64,000 nt of DNA, taken from contig NZ_BMQK01000003.1 of the NCBI RefSeq assembly GCF_014648075.1, forward strand, positions 1 through 64,000, written 5' to 3'. Positions within the stretch are counted from its first letter, which is position 1. Every line of letters starts with the position of its first letter. The stretch comes from Streptomyces ruber. GTDB taxonomy: Bacteria; Actinomycetota; Actinomycetes; Streptomycetales; Streptomycetaceae. Positions 1 through 10,200 of the stretch are shown in pieces. The notes below the pieces were generated by a model. That model was given only the letters and a program-made list of their open reading frames with translations, was not told the DNA's origin and searched no databases. The translations under genes were made by a program, and so were the position numbers.

Positions 1-196
1 GGCCGACGTCCTGCGCGACGAGGGCGAGGCCTACGCGAACAAGCTGCGCGCGGCCGGCGTGCCCGTCACCGCCGTCCGCTACCAGGGCGTCATCCACAAC
101 TTCGTCATGCTCGACGCCCTGCGCGAGACCCACGCCGCCGAAGCCGCGATCAACCAGGCCGTCGCCGTCCTGCGCACCGCCCTGCACACCGCCTGA
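1..196 (+). CDS. Alpha/beta hydrolase (esterase/lipase), C-terminal part only
   Basis: The window opens inside this gene; 64 codons remain before the TGA at 194-196. The visible residues include LRAAGVPVTAVRYQGVIHNF followed by an alanine-rich final helix. This matches the end of alpha/beta-hydrolase-fold-3 (HSL-like) esterases, where the catalytic histidine lies in a G-x-x-H-x-F motif after the last strand. The acidic residue and nucleophile lie outside the window, so substrate and full length cannot be judged. It is followed 7 nt later by a small same-strand gene. Confidence 0.75.
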   Translation, partial: ADVLRDEGEAYANKLRAAGVPVTAVRYQGVIHNFVMLDALRETHAAEAAINQAVAVLRTALHTA

Positions 197-203
197 GGCC
201 GGT

Positions 204-458
204 ATGGGCACGAGCCCCACACCTGCCGTCGTCCTCGTCCACGGCGGTGGCACCCCCGTCGAGGTCACCATCGCCGAGGACGCCTCCCCGTCCGTCCTCG
301 CCGCCGACGTGCCCGAGGGGGGCACCAGGGGCCTCGCCGCCGCGAAGCGGGCCGGGGCGGCCGTCGTCGAGGCCGAGGGCGCGTTCCACGCGGTCGCCGG
401 CTCCCGGCCGGGGGCGGTGGCCGAGCTGATCCTGGAGGCGGTGCGCGCGACGGGCTGA
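204..458 (+). CDS. Small hydrolase-like protein, possibly a degraded alpha/beta hydrolase
   Basis: An 84-residue ORF begins with ATG 7 nt after the preceding hydrolase gene. Its N-terminus has a VVLVHGGG stretch, which resembles the first strand and oxyanion-hole loop of alpha/beta hydrolases. Its C-terminus (EGAFHAVAGSRPGAVAELIL) resembles the final histidine helix of that family. There is no room between them for the nucleophile elbow. It could be an internally deleted hydrolase or an unrelated small protein. Codon usage is normal for the region and a strong terminator follows. Translation is plausible; the function is not known. Confidence 0.45.
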   Translation: MGTSPTPAVVLVHGGGTPVEVTIAEDASPSVLAADVPEGGTRGLAAAKRAGAAVVEAEGAFHAVAGSRPGAVAELILEAVRATG

Positions 459-470
459 CCGGACGCGCGG

Positions 471-526
471 CGGTACGCGAGAAGCCCCGGACCATGCGAT
501 GCGGGTCCGGGGCTTCTCGCGTACCG
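471..526. terminator. Bidirectional terminator hairpin
   Basis: A perfect 23-bp inverted repeat (arms 471-493 and 504-526) surrounds a 10-nt loop. It lies between the converging small gene ending at 458 and the FG-GAP protein gene ending at 558, so it can serve both strands. Confidence 0.9.
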
Positions 527-557
527 CGTCAGCGGGACGGAGGGGAGGGCGGCGGGG

Positions 558-3500
558 TCAGCCGAAGGCCTTGACGGCGCTCCAGTCGGAGGAGATCACC
601 GTCTTCACCGGGGCGTTCGTGTTGGTCTTCGACGGGTGGTAGACCTTCACGTTGCCGGTGTCGGCGAACCGGGCCCAGAGGTCGGGGATGCGGTCCCCGT
701 TGACGTCCGGGATGCCGATGACGGTGTCGACGTTGGCGGCCGTCCAACTGGTGCCGTAGACGGTGTCCTTGCCCTCCCTGGAGACCGCCGCGGTCTTCAG
801 GGAGCCCAGGTCCACACTGCCGCCGACCGCGCCGGGCTTGCCGTGGCGGACGTACATGTTCCCGTTGACGGTGTTGCGCCACAGCAGGTCGGGAGTGCCG
901 TCGAGGTCGATGTCGGCCACGTTGACGATGTCGCGGTCCGCCCACGCCTCGTAGTGCAGCTCCACCGCCTGCTGGAAACTGCCGCCGGTGTACCCGAGCA
1001 GCGCCCAGAAGCTGTCGCCGGTCCGCAGGAAGAGGTCGGGACGCTCGTCGCCGGTGACGTCGCCGACGGCTTTGATCTGCAGCCATTTCGCCGGATCGGG
1101 CGTTCCCGCGGGCAGGCGCACCCGCAGCCGCTCGTCGACGTCGAAGCTGCCGTAGCCGTCACCCGGGTAGAGCCAGAAGCCGCCGTCGGGTGTGCGGGCG
1201 AAGAGGTCGGTGATCCCGTCACCCGGGTAGGCGTCGCCGTACTTGGTGATCAGGGCCGCCTTGCCGGTGGCCGGGTCGTACCAGTGTCCGGGCGGGTTGA
1301 GCTTGCCGTCGCTCGTGTAGCCGGCGGCGAGGGAGGTGTAGAGCTCGCCCTCCTCGATGCCGGGGTAGGAGCGCAGGTTGCCGCTCGCGTTGATGGTGAG
1401 CAGGTCGGGGATGCCGTCGCCGCCCACGTCGCCGGGGCCGTCGGCGGTCTCGCTCGGCGGCAGGTAGAAGACGTAGTCGGCGCGCTCGCTCTGGTTGCCG
1501 ACGGCGTCGCGGGCGTAGACCAGCAGGGCGTTGGGTCCGGCGTTCGGCGGTTTCAGGGTCAGGGTGACCGTGCCGACCGGGTTGCCGGCGTCGTCGGTGG
1601 TCTGGGTGGCGTTCACCTCCGTGTAGGAGTTGCCCGCGAACCCGTACCTGATCTTGGTGGCGCCGGCGGAGGTGACGGTGAACGAGCCGCTCTGGCCGAA
1701 CTTCTTGCTCGTCCAGGTCGCTCCGTCGTCGGTCGCCTCGTCGAAGTCCTCGCTGACGATCTCCGGCTTGGAGGGCGCGGAGGCGTCCACGGTGAACTGG
1801 CAGGGCGAGGTCCCGGGCGGGAAGTAGCTGGAGAGGGCGCCCTCGGAGTCCTCCGCGCGGACGTCCCACTTGTACGTGGTCTTGTCGGTGAGCTTGCTGG
1901 AGGGGATGTCCAGGCTGGCCGTGCCGCTGCTGTTCGGCGTCACCAGGGTGCCCGAGGGTGTCGCGTCTCCCGACTTCCACCAGCGGAAGCGGAGCTTGTG
2001 CAGGTTGCCGTCGGGGTCGGTGGCGGTGGCGGTGAGCCGGATGTTCGTCTTGCCCACCGGCCGGGACTGGGGCGTGACCATGCAGGCGCCGCCCGGGGTG
2101 GTCTTGCCGTTCTTGGGCTCGTTCGGCTTGCGGTTGTAGACGAGCTGGATGGTCGCGGAGGTGGCGCGGAACTTGCGCCAGGTGTAGACGCTGGTCTCGT
2201 CGCTGGCGCGCATGCCGAGGGTGACGGTGGACGCGGCGGCGTCCGCGGCGTACTGGGCGGCGTCCTCGACGTCCCACGCCACGTACTCGTCGGAGCAGCC
2301 GTAGTCGCCGTTGCCGTGGGCGAAGGACAGGTCCTGCAGGTGGTCGGTCCAGCTGGGCTGCTTGTTCCAGGTGGTGCCGGAGGAGATCGCACCGGTCCGG
2401 TACAGCTTGAACTGACGCTTCTCGCAGGACCACGAGTGGTTGTTGAGCACCTTGAACGTGGCCTTGGTGACGGTGGCCCCCTTCGCGCTGCTGGGGAACT
2501 CCATCCGCCAGAAGGAGCGGGCGGTGCCGCGGGTCTCGTTCTCGTAGCCCACACGGGCGTCGGAGGTGCCGGAGTTGAAGTTGGTGCCGTTGTAGAAGCT
2601 GCTGTTCGGGTACGGCTTGTAGGCGACGGTCCACGCCTTCCAGCCGGGGTTGAGCGTGGGGTCGACGAACAGCGGGTACCGGACGTCGTCACGGCCGAGC
2701 AGTCCGGCGCCGGCCACGTCCAGGGAGAGACGGACGCCGGAGCCGTCCCTCTCCAGCGCGGTCCGCAGCGAACTGCTCCGCGCGCCCGGCTCGATGCCGC
2801 TGAGGCCGGAGAGCTTCAGGACGTCGGCGGCGGTGGCGGTGGAGGTGCGGGTCTCCGCACCGGGGGCGAGGTCGGACTCCTGGCCGGAGGAGTCCCACGC
2901 GAACGGGGTCGGCACGGAACCGATCTCGTCACCGGTCTTCGGGTCGAGGACCCGCACGGTGTCGGTCTCGGCGTCGTGCTCGAACTCGGCGGTGTCGGAC
3001 CGCAGTCCGTAGTCGAGGGTGCGCAGGGCCGGGTGGTCGGCGGCCTCGCGGTTCTTGAGGATGAGGAGCTGGGCGAAGCCGCCCTCCTCGCGGGCCACGA
3101 GCAGCAGGTCGACGCCGGGGAGGACCTCCTGGTACAGGGCGCGCGGGCCGTCGAGGACCGGCTCGGGCAGTGAACCGGGCCAGGTGTACGCGACGGTGTG
3201 GCCGCCCAGTTCCACCTCGGCGAGGACGGTGTCCCCGTTCCCGGCCCCACTCCCGTTCCCGTCTCCGTCGGCGAGGACGCCGCGGCGGTACGAACGGTCG
3301 GCGCGGTCCCGGCCGTCCTCGTCCGTCCTGCCGCCGCCACCGTCGGCGAAACGGACGGGGAGGACCGGGTTGACGGGGCTGATGCCCAGTCCGTCACCGG
3401 CTCCGGCTCCCTCGTCTCCCTCGTCGGAGCGGTCCTCGGTGCGACGGAGGTCGGTGTCGATGGGGGCCCACCGGCCGTCGGCGGTCTTCGCCCGCTGCGG

Positions 3501-3815
3501 GGCCGCGTGGATCTGGGTGCGCATCCGGCCACCGGGCAGCGCCCACGTCTGGGCGGTGGCGGTGGTGGCGGTCTCGACCAGCACCTCCTTGCCGGTGCGC
3601 CGGGCTTCGGCGACGGCCTCCGCCTCGTCGCGGGGGCCGTCGCCGGCCTGTTCGGCCTTGGCGGTGCCGTTACGGGTGGCCTGCGCGTCGTCGTCGGGTC
3701 CACCGACGAACCACGGCAGCAGGGAAGCGATGAGTGCGGTCAGCACCAGGCCGAGGGTGAGGGACAGCCTGGCGCGGGTGCGCACGAGTGGTCTGAGCAG
3801 GCGGGGCGCGGTCAC
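558..3815 (-). CDS. Secreted DNRLRE-domain / FG-GAP (VCBS) repeat protein next to the Rhs toxin
   Basis: Reading from GTG at 3815 gives 1085 residues; the frame stays open upstream, but this start has GGAG in front and is followed by an Arg-rich segment and a hydrophobic helix (about residues 17-36), as in a signal or anchor. The middle (about 390-560) resembles a DNRLRE / CBM96-type beta domain (FWRMEFP, FKVLNNHSW). An Ig-like segment follows. The last 300 residues hold four FG-GAP/VCBS-like repeats with calcium-loop motifs DVGGDGIPDL, DVTGDERPDL, DIDLDGTPDL and DVNGDRIPDL. Such proteins are commonly encoded beside Rhs/YD proteins of actinobacteria. Here the gene diverges from the Rhs gene, suggesting a partner, surface adhesin or delivery role, which is inference. 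No enzymatic motif was seen. Confidence 0.8.
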   Translation of the reverse strand: MTAPRLLRPLVRTRARLSLTLGLVLTALIASLLPWFVGGPDDDAQATRNGTAKAEQAGDGPRDEAEAVAEARRTGKEVLVETATTATAQTWALPGGRMRTQIHAAPQRAKTADGRWAPIDTDLRRTEDRSDEGDEGAGAGDGLGISPVNPVLPVRFADGGGGRTDEDGRDRADRSYRRGVLADGDGNGSGAGNGDTVLAEVELGGHTVAYTWPGSLPEPVLDGPRALYQEVLPGVDLLLVAREEGGFAQLLILKNREAADHPALRTLDYGLRSDTAEFEHDAETDTVRVLDPKTGDEIGSVPTPFAWDSSGQESDLAPGAETRTSTATAADVLKLSGLSGIEPGARSSSLRTALERDGSGVRLSLDVAGAGLLGRDDVRYPLFVDPTLNPGWKAWTVAYKPYPNSSFYNGTNFNSGTSDARVGYENETRGTARSFWRMEFPSSAKGATVTKATFKVLNNHSWSCEKRQFKLYRTGAISSGTTWNKQPSWTDHLQDLSFAHGNGDYGCSDEYVAWDVEDAAQYAADAAASTVTLGMRASDETSVYTWRKFRATSATIQLVYNRKPNEPKNGKTTPGGACMVTPQSRPVGKTNIRLTATATDPDGNLHKLRFRWWKSGDATPSGTLVTPNSSGTASLDIPSSKLTDKTTYKWDVRAEDSEGALSSYFPPGTSPCQFTVDASAPSKPEIVSEDFDEATDDGATWTSKKFGQSGSFTVTSAGATKIRYGFAGNSYTEVNATQTTDDAGNPVGTVTLTLKPPNAGPNALLVYARDAVGNQSERADYVFYLPPSETADGPGDVGGDGIPDLLTINASGNLRSYPGIEEGELYTSLAAGYTSDGKLNPPGHWYDPATGKAALITKYGDAYPGDGITDLFARTPDGGFWLYPGDGYGSFDVDERLRVRLPAGTPDPAKWLQIKAVGDVTGDERPDLFLRTGDSFWALLGYTGGSFQQAVELHYEAWADRDIVNVADIDLDGTPDLLWRNTVNGNMYVRHGKPGAVGGSVDLGSLKTAAVSREGKDTVYGTSWTAANVDTVIGIPDVNGDRIPDLWARFADTGNVKVYHPSKTNTNAPVKTVISSDWSAVKAFG

Positions 3816-4268
3816 GGTGGTCGTCTCCGTAGGGACCGGACGAATGGGGCGGGCAGCACGAACAGCCCCGTTCGGCGGACCGCGGGGGTGCAGGCGCCCG
3901 CACCTTCGCACGCCAGGGCTGTGAACGCCCAGTGAGAGCACTGTTGTTGATCTGTGATCAACACGTGGAGTGACGTCTTCCAGACATGGTGTGGCGCGAT
4001 CCGCAGGGTTTAGCCGCTCCGGACTTCGTGACTCCGTATGGCTTTCCGGCCAAGGCCCGACTTGTCCGATCAGTCGGATCGCTGTGAGTACGGGCGTGAC
4101 CGACATCACCAGTGGCCACGCTCGGTCACTGTGCGTGCACTTGATCAAGAGACGGGGCGTGCAGGACGGTATGCGGCGCGAGCCACCGGGCGTGCGCTCT
4201 TTGACGTTCGCGCACCTCGTTTCGCTTTGTTTCCGCTGTTCCTTCACGCCTGGTGGGAGTCGACGCGT
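3816..4268. other. Divergent intergenic control region of the Rhs locus
   Basis: These 453 bp separate the divergent FG-GAP and Rhs genes and must hold both promoters. No convincing protein is seen. Inverted repeats include 3945-3963, 4065-4078 (TCCGA/TCGGA) and 4096-4129 (GTGACCGA/TCGGTCAC with an 18-nt loop). The DNA is less GC-rich than the flanking genes. Confidence 0.6.
3945..3963. promoter_or_regulatory. Candidate operator palindrome between divergent genes
   Basis: The 19-bp sequence TGTTGATCTGTGATCAACA has 8-bp perfect arms around TGT. It is too short and symmetric to look like a terminator and lies about 130 bp upstream of the FG-GAP gene start. A dimeric repressor or activator site is a reasonable inference; the regulator is unknown. 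Confidence 0.4.
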
Positions 4269-7200
4269 ATGCGTGCAACAGGTCCGCGGCCCTGGTGGGG
4301 GGCCGCCCGGTCACCCTCGACCGAGTCGGGGCGCCGTCGGCGCCGGCACGCCCGCACGGCGGTCGTCGTCGCCCTGGCCTCGACGCTGACATGGACCAGC
4401 CTGTTCGCCGGGACCGCGATCGCGGTCCCGCCGCAGCCGCGCGAGAAGACGGCGGTCGACCTCCCGGACCTGCCGGAGAGCGAGAAGGTCGGCCAGGACG
4501 AGAGCGCGGAGCAGCACCTCACCACCGCGCCCGAGGTGGAGAACACCCCGTACCAGCCGGTGGCGGTCGAGCCCTGGACCGCGGGCACGGGCACCGCCGA
4601 CCTGACCGGGGCGCAGCCCGGCCAGACGGTGCCCGTCGAGAACGTCCCGACCGTGTCCCTGGGCGTGCCCGAGGACGGCGACCCCGCGGCGCTCGCCGGT
4701 GAGTGGGCCGTCGACCTGAAGGCCCCGGAGGCGTCGGAGACCGCCGAGGTCGCGGGCCTGCTGATGGAGATCACCCCGCCGGCCACCGCCGACCCGGAGG
4801 CCGAGGTCACCGTCGGCGTCGACTACACCTCCTTCGCCGACCTGTACGGTCCGCAGGCCGCGGACCGTTTCGGCGTGGTGCTGCTGCCCGACTGCGTGAT
4901 CGACTCCCCGGGCAGCGGCGACTGCGCGCCCGAGGAGGCCACCGGGGAGGACCCGGACTCCTCGGCCGATCCCGGCACCGCGGCGTCCGCGCTGATGGAG
5001 CCGCTGCCCAGCGAGATCGAGCTGGTCGACCAGGCGGACACCACGAAGCCGGCCACCACGGCGAGGACCGCGGGCCTGACCACGACCGCGAGGACCGCGA
5101 GCCTGGCCGCGACCGCCGCGGACGAGGGCGACGACAGCAAGGCGCCGCGGAAGCGCCGGACGGTCACCGCCAGCGTGCCGGTCGGCGAGCTGTTGGGCGA
5201 CGCCCCGGCCGAGACCGCCGGCGCCGACGGCAGGACCGCCTCCGACACCGGCGTGTCGGCCATGTCCCTGAGGTCGGCCGCAGCCGACACCGGCTCCCGG
5301 GCCCTCGGCGTCCTCGACACCGGCGCCTCCGCCGCCGGTGACTTCACGGCCACCCCGCTGCAGTCCTCCGGTTCCTGGGCGGCCGGTTCGTCCTCCGGCG
5401 CGTTCACCTACGGCTACCAGGTGCAGGTCCCGGAGGCGGTGGGCGGTCTGACGCCGCAGGTGGCACTGAGCTACTCGTCGCAGTCCGTGGACGGCCGTAC
5501 CTCCGCCACCAACAACCAGGCGTCCTGGATCGGTGACGGCTGGGACTACAACCCCGGCTCGATCACCCGTACCTACGCGAACTGCCGCGAGGACTCCAAG
5601 AAGGCCGGCTCCAACAACGCCAAGCACCGCACCGGCGACATGTGCTGGGGCTCGAACAACGCCACCCTCACCCTCGGCGGCGCCACCACCGAGCTGGTGT
5701 GGGACGAGGACGCGAAGACCTGGACCACCGCCAGCGGTGACGGCTCCAAGGTCGAGCAGAAGAAGGACACGAGCCTCGGCAACGGCGACGCCGACGGCGA
5801 GTACTGGATCGTCACCACCCGCGACGGCACCCGGTACCACTTCGGCCTGCACAAGCTCCCCGGCTGGTCCGACAACGGCTCCGCGACCGACGACCCGGTC
5901 ACCAACTCCGTGCTCACCGTGCCGGTCTACGGCAACCACGAGGGCGAGCCCTGCTACAAGGCGGGCGACTGGGCCGGCTCCCACTGCAAGCAGGCGTGGC
6001 GCTGGAACCTCGACTACGTCGAGGACGTGCACGGCAACGCGATGTCGCTGTGGTGGAAGCGCGACACCAACTACTACGCCCGCAACTTCAACTGGAAGGC
6101 GCCCGTCGCCTACCACCGCGACGGCTACCTGTCCCACATCGACTACGGCCAGCGCCGCGACAGCGTCTTCGACGCCACCGCTCCGGGCCGCGTCAGCTTC
6201 ACCGTCGCCGAGCGCTGCTTCCCCGAGGACGGACTCGCCTGCAGCGACGAGAACTTCAAGTCGAAGGACCCGGGCAAGTACCGCATCTGGTACGACACCC
6301 CGGCGGACCTGCGCTGCGAGTCCGGCAAGATGTGCTGGAACGCGGCCCCGTCGTTCTGGTCGACCAAGCGGCTGGAGACCATCCAGACCTCGGCGCAGCG
6401 GCGCACCGACACCGACGCCCGCCAGGTCGTGGACCGTTACAACCTGACGCAGTCCTTCCCGGTCCTGCGCACCGGCCCGAACACGGCGCTGTGGCTGGAG
6501 TCGATCAGCCGTACCGGCTTCGCCCGCAACGGCTCCACGGACAAGAGCGTCACCCTCAACCCGGTGCGCTTCGAGCCCAACGCCGACGACATGCCGAACC
6601 GGGTCATGCGCGGCGAGAACGACCCGCGCCCCGGCTTCTCCCGCCTGCGCGTCGCCCGCGTCATCAACGAGTACGGCGGCGAGACCGTCATCTCGTACAA
6701 GCAGCCCGAGGGCCAGTGCGCCACCGGCACCGGCCTGCCCGGCAAGGGCGACACGGCGCAGCTGAAGTCCAACACCCGGCTGTGCTACCCGGTCTTCTGG
6801 CATCCGGACCCGGAGAAGGAGGACATCGACTGGTTCCACAAGTACGTGGTGGAGAAGGTCGAGGAACTGCCGAACGTCGACGGCTCCTACTCGACCGAGA
6901 CCGCGTACGCGTACAGCGGCGCCGGCTGGAAGCTGGCCGAGCAGGAGTTCACCAAGAAGTCCACGCGCACGTACTCGCAGTTCGCGGGCTTCGAGCAGAC
7001 CACCGTCATCACCGGTGACGACGACGAGGCGATCGGCAGCAAGCGCACGAAGGCCGTCACCCGCTTCTTCCGCGGCATGGGCGACGACGTCCAGGTCAAG
7101 AGCGTCACCGGCGCGCAGATCGCCGCCGACGAGGAACCCTTCGCCGGCCGCATCGCCGAGGAGCTGACCTACAGCGAGGCCACGGACGCCGACGACAAGT

Positions 7201-10200
7201 GGCTCACCCGCTCCGTCACCGTCCCGACGGCCACCGAGCTCGCCCGGCGCGACCGCGGTGACGGCCTGAGCCCGCTGCGCGCCTGGCGCGTCAACGACGC
7301 CCGGCAGATCACGTACACCCGGGACAGCAAGGACGTCGTCCACGAGCTGGAGACGAAGACCACCTACGACACGACGTACGGCCTGCCCGTTCAGATCGAG
7401 GAACTCGGCGACAAGACCGATACCGGTGTTACCGGCGACGTCTCCTGCACCAAGCTGGAGTACGTCCACCACACGGGCAAGAACCTGGTCGGTCTCACCA
7501 AGCAGACCCTCACCTCCGCCACCACCTGCGCCGAAGCCGACTTCGGCGACCTGGAGAAGCTGGCCTCCGGCTCGCGCACGGCCTACGACAACGGCGCCTA
7601 CGGCGCGGCCCTCGGCGACTCCACCCGTGGCCTCGTCACCCAGACCTGGTCGCTGAAGGCCGACGGCTCCGGCTTCCAGAACGACGGTGAGGTGGACTTC
7701 GACCCGATCGGACGCGTGGTGAAGACCACCGACCCCGACGGCAACGCGTCCACCACCACCTACGACCCGCCCACCGGCCAGGCGTTCCGCGTCACCGAGA
7801 AGAACACCCTCGGCCACACCTCGACCCAGGAGGTCGAGCCGGGCCGCGGCACCACCCTGAAGACGACCGACGCCAACGGCCACGTCACCCAGTCGGTGTA
7901 CGACCCGCTGGGCCGCCTCTCCCAGGCGTGGGGCCCCGGCCGCACGCCGTCGTCCTCGGCCGTCCCCGACTTCGAGGCCGAGTACAACATCCCGGTGATC
8001 GAACCGGACGACCCGGACCGCAGACCGCCGTACATCGTCACCAAGACGCGCGGGCACGAGGACCGGGTCGAGAGGTCCGTCACCGTCTACGACGGCCTCG
8101 GCCGGGAGCGCCAGTCCCAGGAACCGGCCACCGGCGGCGGCCGCCTGATCACCGACACGCTCTACAACAGCTCCGGTGAGGTCTGGCAGACCAACAACGC
8201 CTACCTCGCCGACGGTGACCCGAGCGGCGAGCTCTTCACCCCGCTCGCCGACACGGCCGTCCCCAACATGACCCGGTACACCTACGACGGCCTCGGCCGC
8301 GTGGTGAAGGAGCTCCCGGTCCTCGGCGGCAGCCCGATGTCCTCCCGGGCCACCTCCTACGAGTACGGCAAGGACTGGTCCACGGTCGTCAACCCGGAGG
8401 GCGCCCCGTCCTACCGGGTGTGGTCGGACTCCCTGGGCCGCACCACCCAGGTGGACACGTTCACCGACCGCGAGCGCACGAAGTACACGTCGATGAAGTA
8501 CGAGTACGACGCGCTCGGACAGCTGGTGAAGGCCACCAGCGCCCAGAACGCCAAGCGCACCTGGAGCTGGACCTACGACCAGCGCGGCCGGATGCTCACC
8601 GCCACCGACCCGGACGCCGGCACCACGAGGACCACGTACGACCACCTCGACCGCCCGGTGACCGTCACCAACGCGCGCGGCATCACCATCTGGACCGGCT
8701 ACGACGACCTGTCCCGCCCGATCGAGACACGGCTCGACAGCAGCAGCGGCACCAGACTGTCGTCGAGCACGTACGACACCGCGTCCGGCGGCAAGGGCAT
8801 GCCGGCGACCTCGGTCCGCTACACCGACGGCCAGGCCTACCAGCTGACGGTCGGCGGCTACACCTCCGACTACCAGCCGAAGTCCACCACCCTCACCCTG
8901 CCGGACGCCGTCACCGCCCCCTGGGGCTTCAAGAGCACCTACACGAACACCTACGAGTACGACGACACGGGCCTGCTCCTCAGCGGAACCCTCCCGGCGG
9001 CCGGTGGCTTCGACGCCGAGAAGCTCGTCGTCCGCTACAACGAGGACGGCCTCCCGCTCTCCGTCTCCGGCAAGGACTGGTACGGCGCGGAGACGGCCTA
9101 CTCGCCCTACGGCCAGGTCCTCCGCTCGACCCTCGGCGCCCAGCCGTACCGGGTCTGGACCTACTCCACGTACGACGACGCCAGCGGCGCACTCACCGAC
9201 CAGCAGGTCTTCCGCGAGCAGACGGGCGACACCTCCCGCGTCAGCGGCAACCTGGTCTCGCACCGCTCCTACTGGTACGACAGCGCGGGCAACGTCACGG
9301 GCATCCGCGAGCGCTCCACCGGCATCGCGGAACGCCAGTGCTTCACCTACGACCCGCTCGGCCAGCTCACCGAGGCCTGGACCTCCGCCGACCTCGACCA
9401 CTGCGTCGACGGCCCGGTCAAGGACGACGGCACCCCGAACGTGACCGCCGGCCCGGACGACTCCGGTTACTGGCAGCAGTACGAGTACGACCTGCTCGGC
9501 AACCGCAAGAAGCTCACCGAGAAGAACCTGACCGGCGACACCGCCAAGGACGCGGTGACGACGTACGCGTACGGCGACCAGGAGGACGGCTCCCAGCCGC
9601 ACACCCTCACCAAGGTCACCAAGAAGTACGTCACCGAGGCCGGCGCCCAGGTGACGGCCGAGGCGGAGCGCCTGTACGAACTGACCGGCGAGACGAAGCA
9701 GGTCACGTCCGTCGACAGCGGCGACACGCAGTCCATCACGTGGACTCCGGACGGCCAGGTGGAGCGGATCACGGGGCAGGGCTCCGGCGGCAGGTCCGCC
9801 TACGTCGGCCCCGGCGGCAAGTGCCTCGACCTGAACGCGGGGATCACCACCGAGAAGCAGCCGGTGCACCTGTACCCCTGCACCGGTGTGCCCGGGCAGA
9901 AGTGGGCCTTCCGCGTGGCGCCCGGCCAGTCCGACCCGGACCTGGGCACCATGACCGTCTACGACGACAAGTGGTGTCTCGCCCCGGCGTCCGGCACGGC
10001 CGGCTCCGCCCTGCAGCTCCAGAAGTGCAACGGCACCTCGGCCCAGCAGTTCAAGCGCACCGCGGACAGTCAGCTGATCCACGCGGCGTCCGGACTGTGC
10101 GTCGCGGTCAAGGACGGCGCGACCGCCGACAAGACCCCCGCCGTGCTCGCCACCTGCTCGGCCACGTCGACCGCGCAGAAGTGGGAGCCGCAGGACGAGA

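Noticed and set aside
636..3173. Long plus-strand open frame opposite the FG-GAP gene
   Set aside because: Val/Gly/Ala-rich shadow of the minus-strand gene with no motif or binding site; the minus strand has clear domains.
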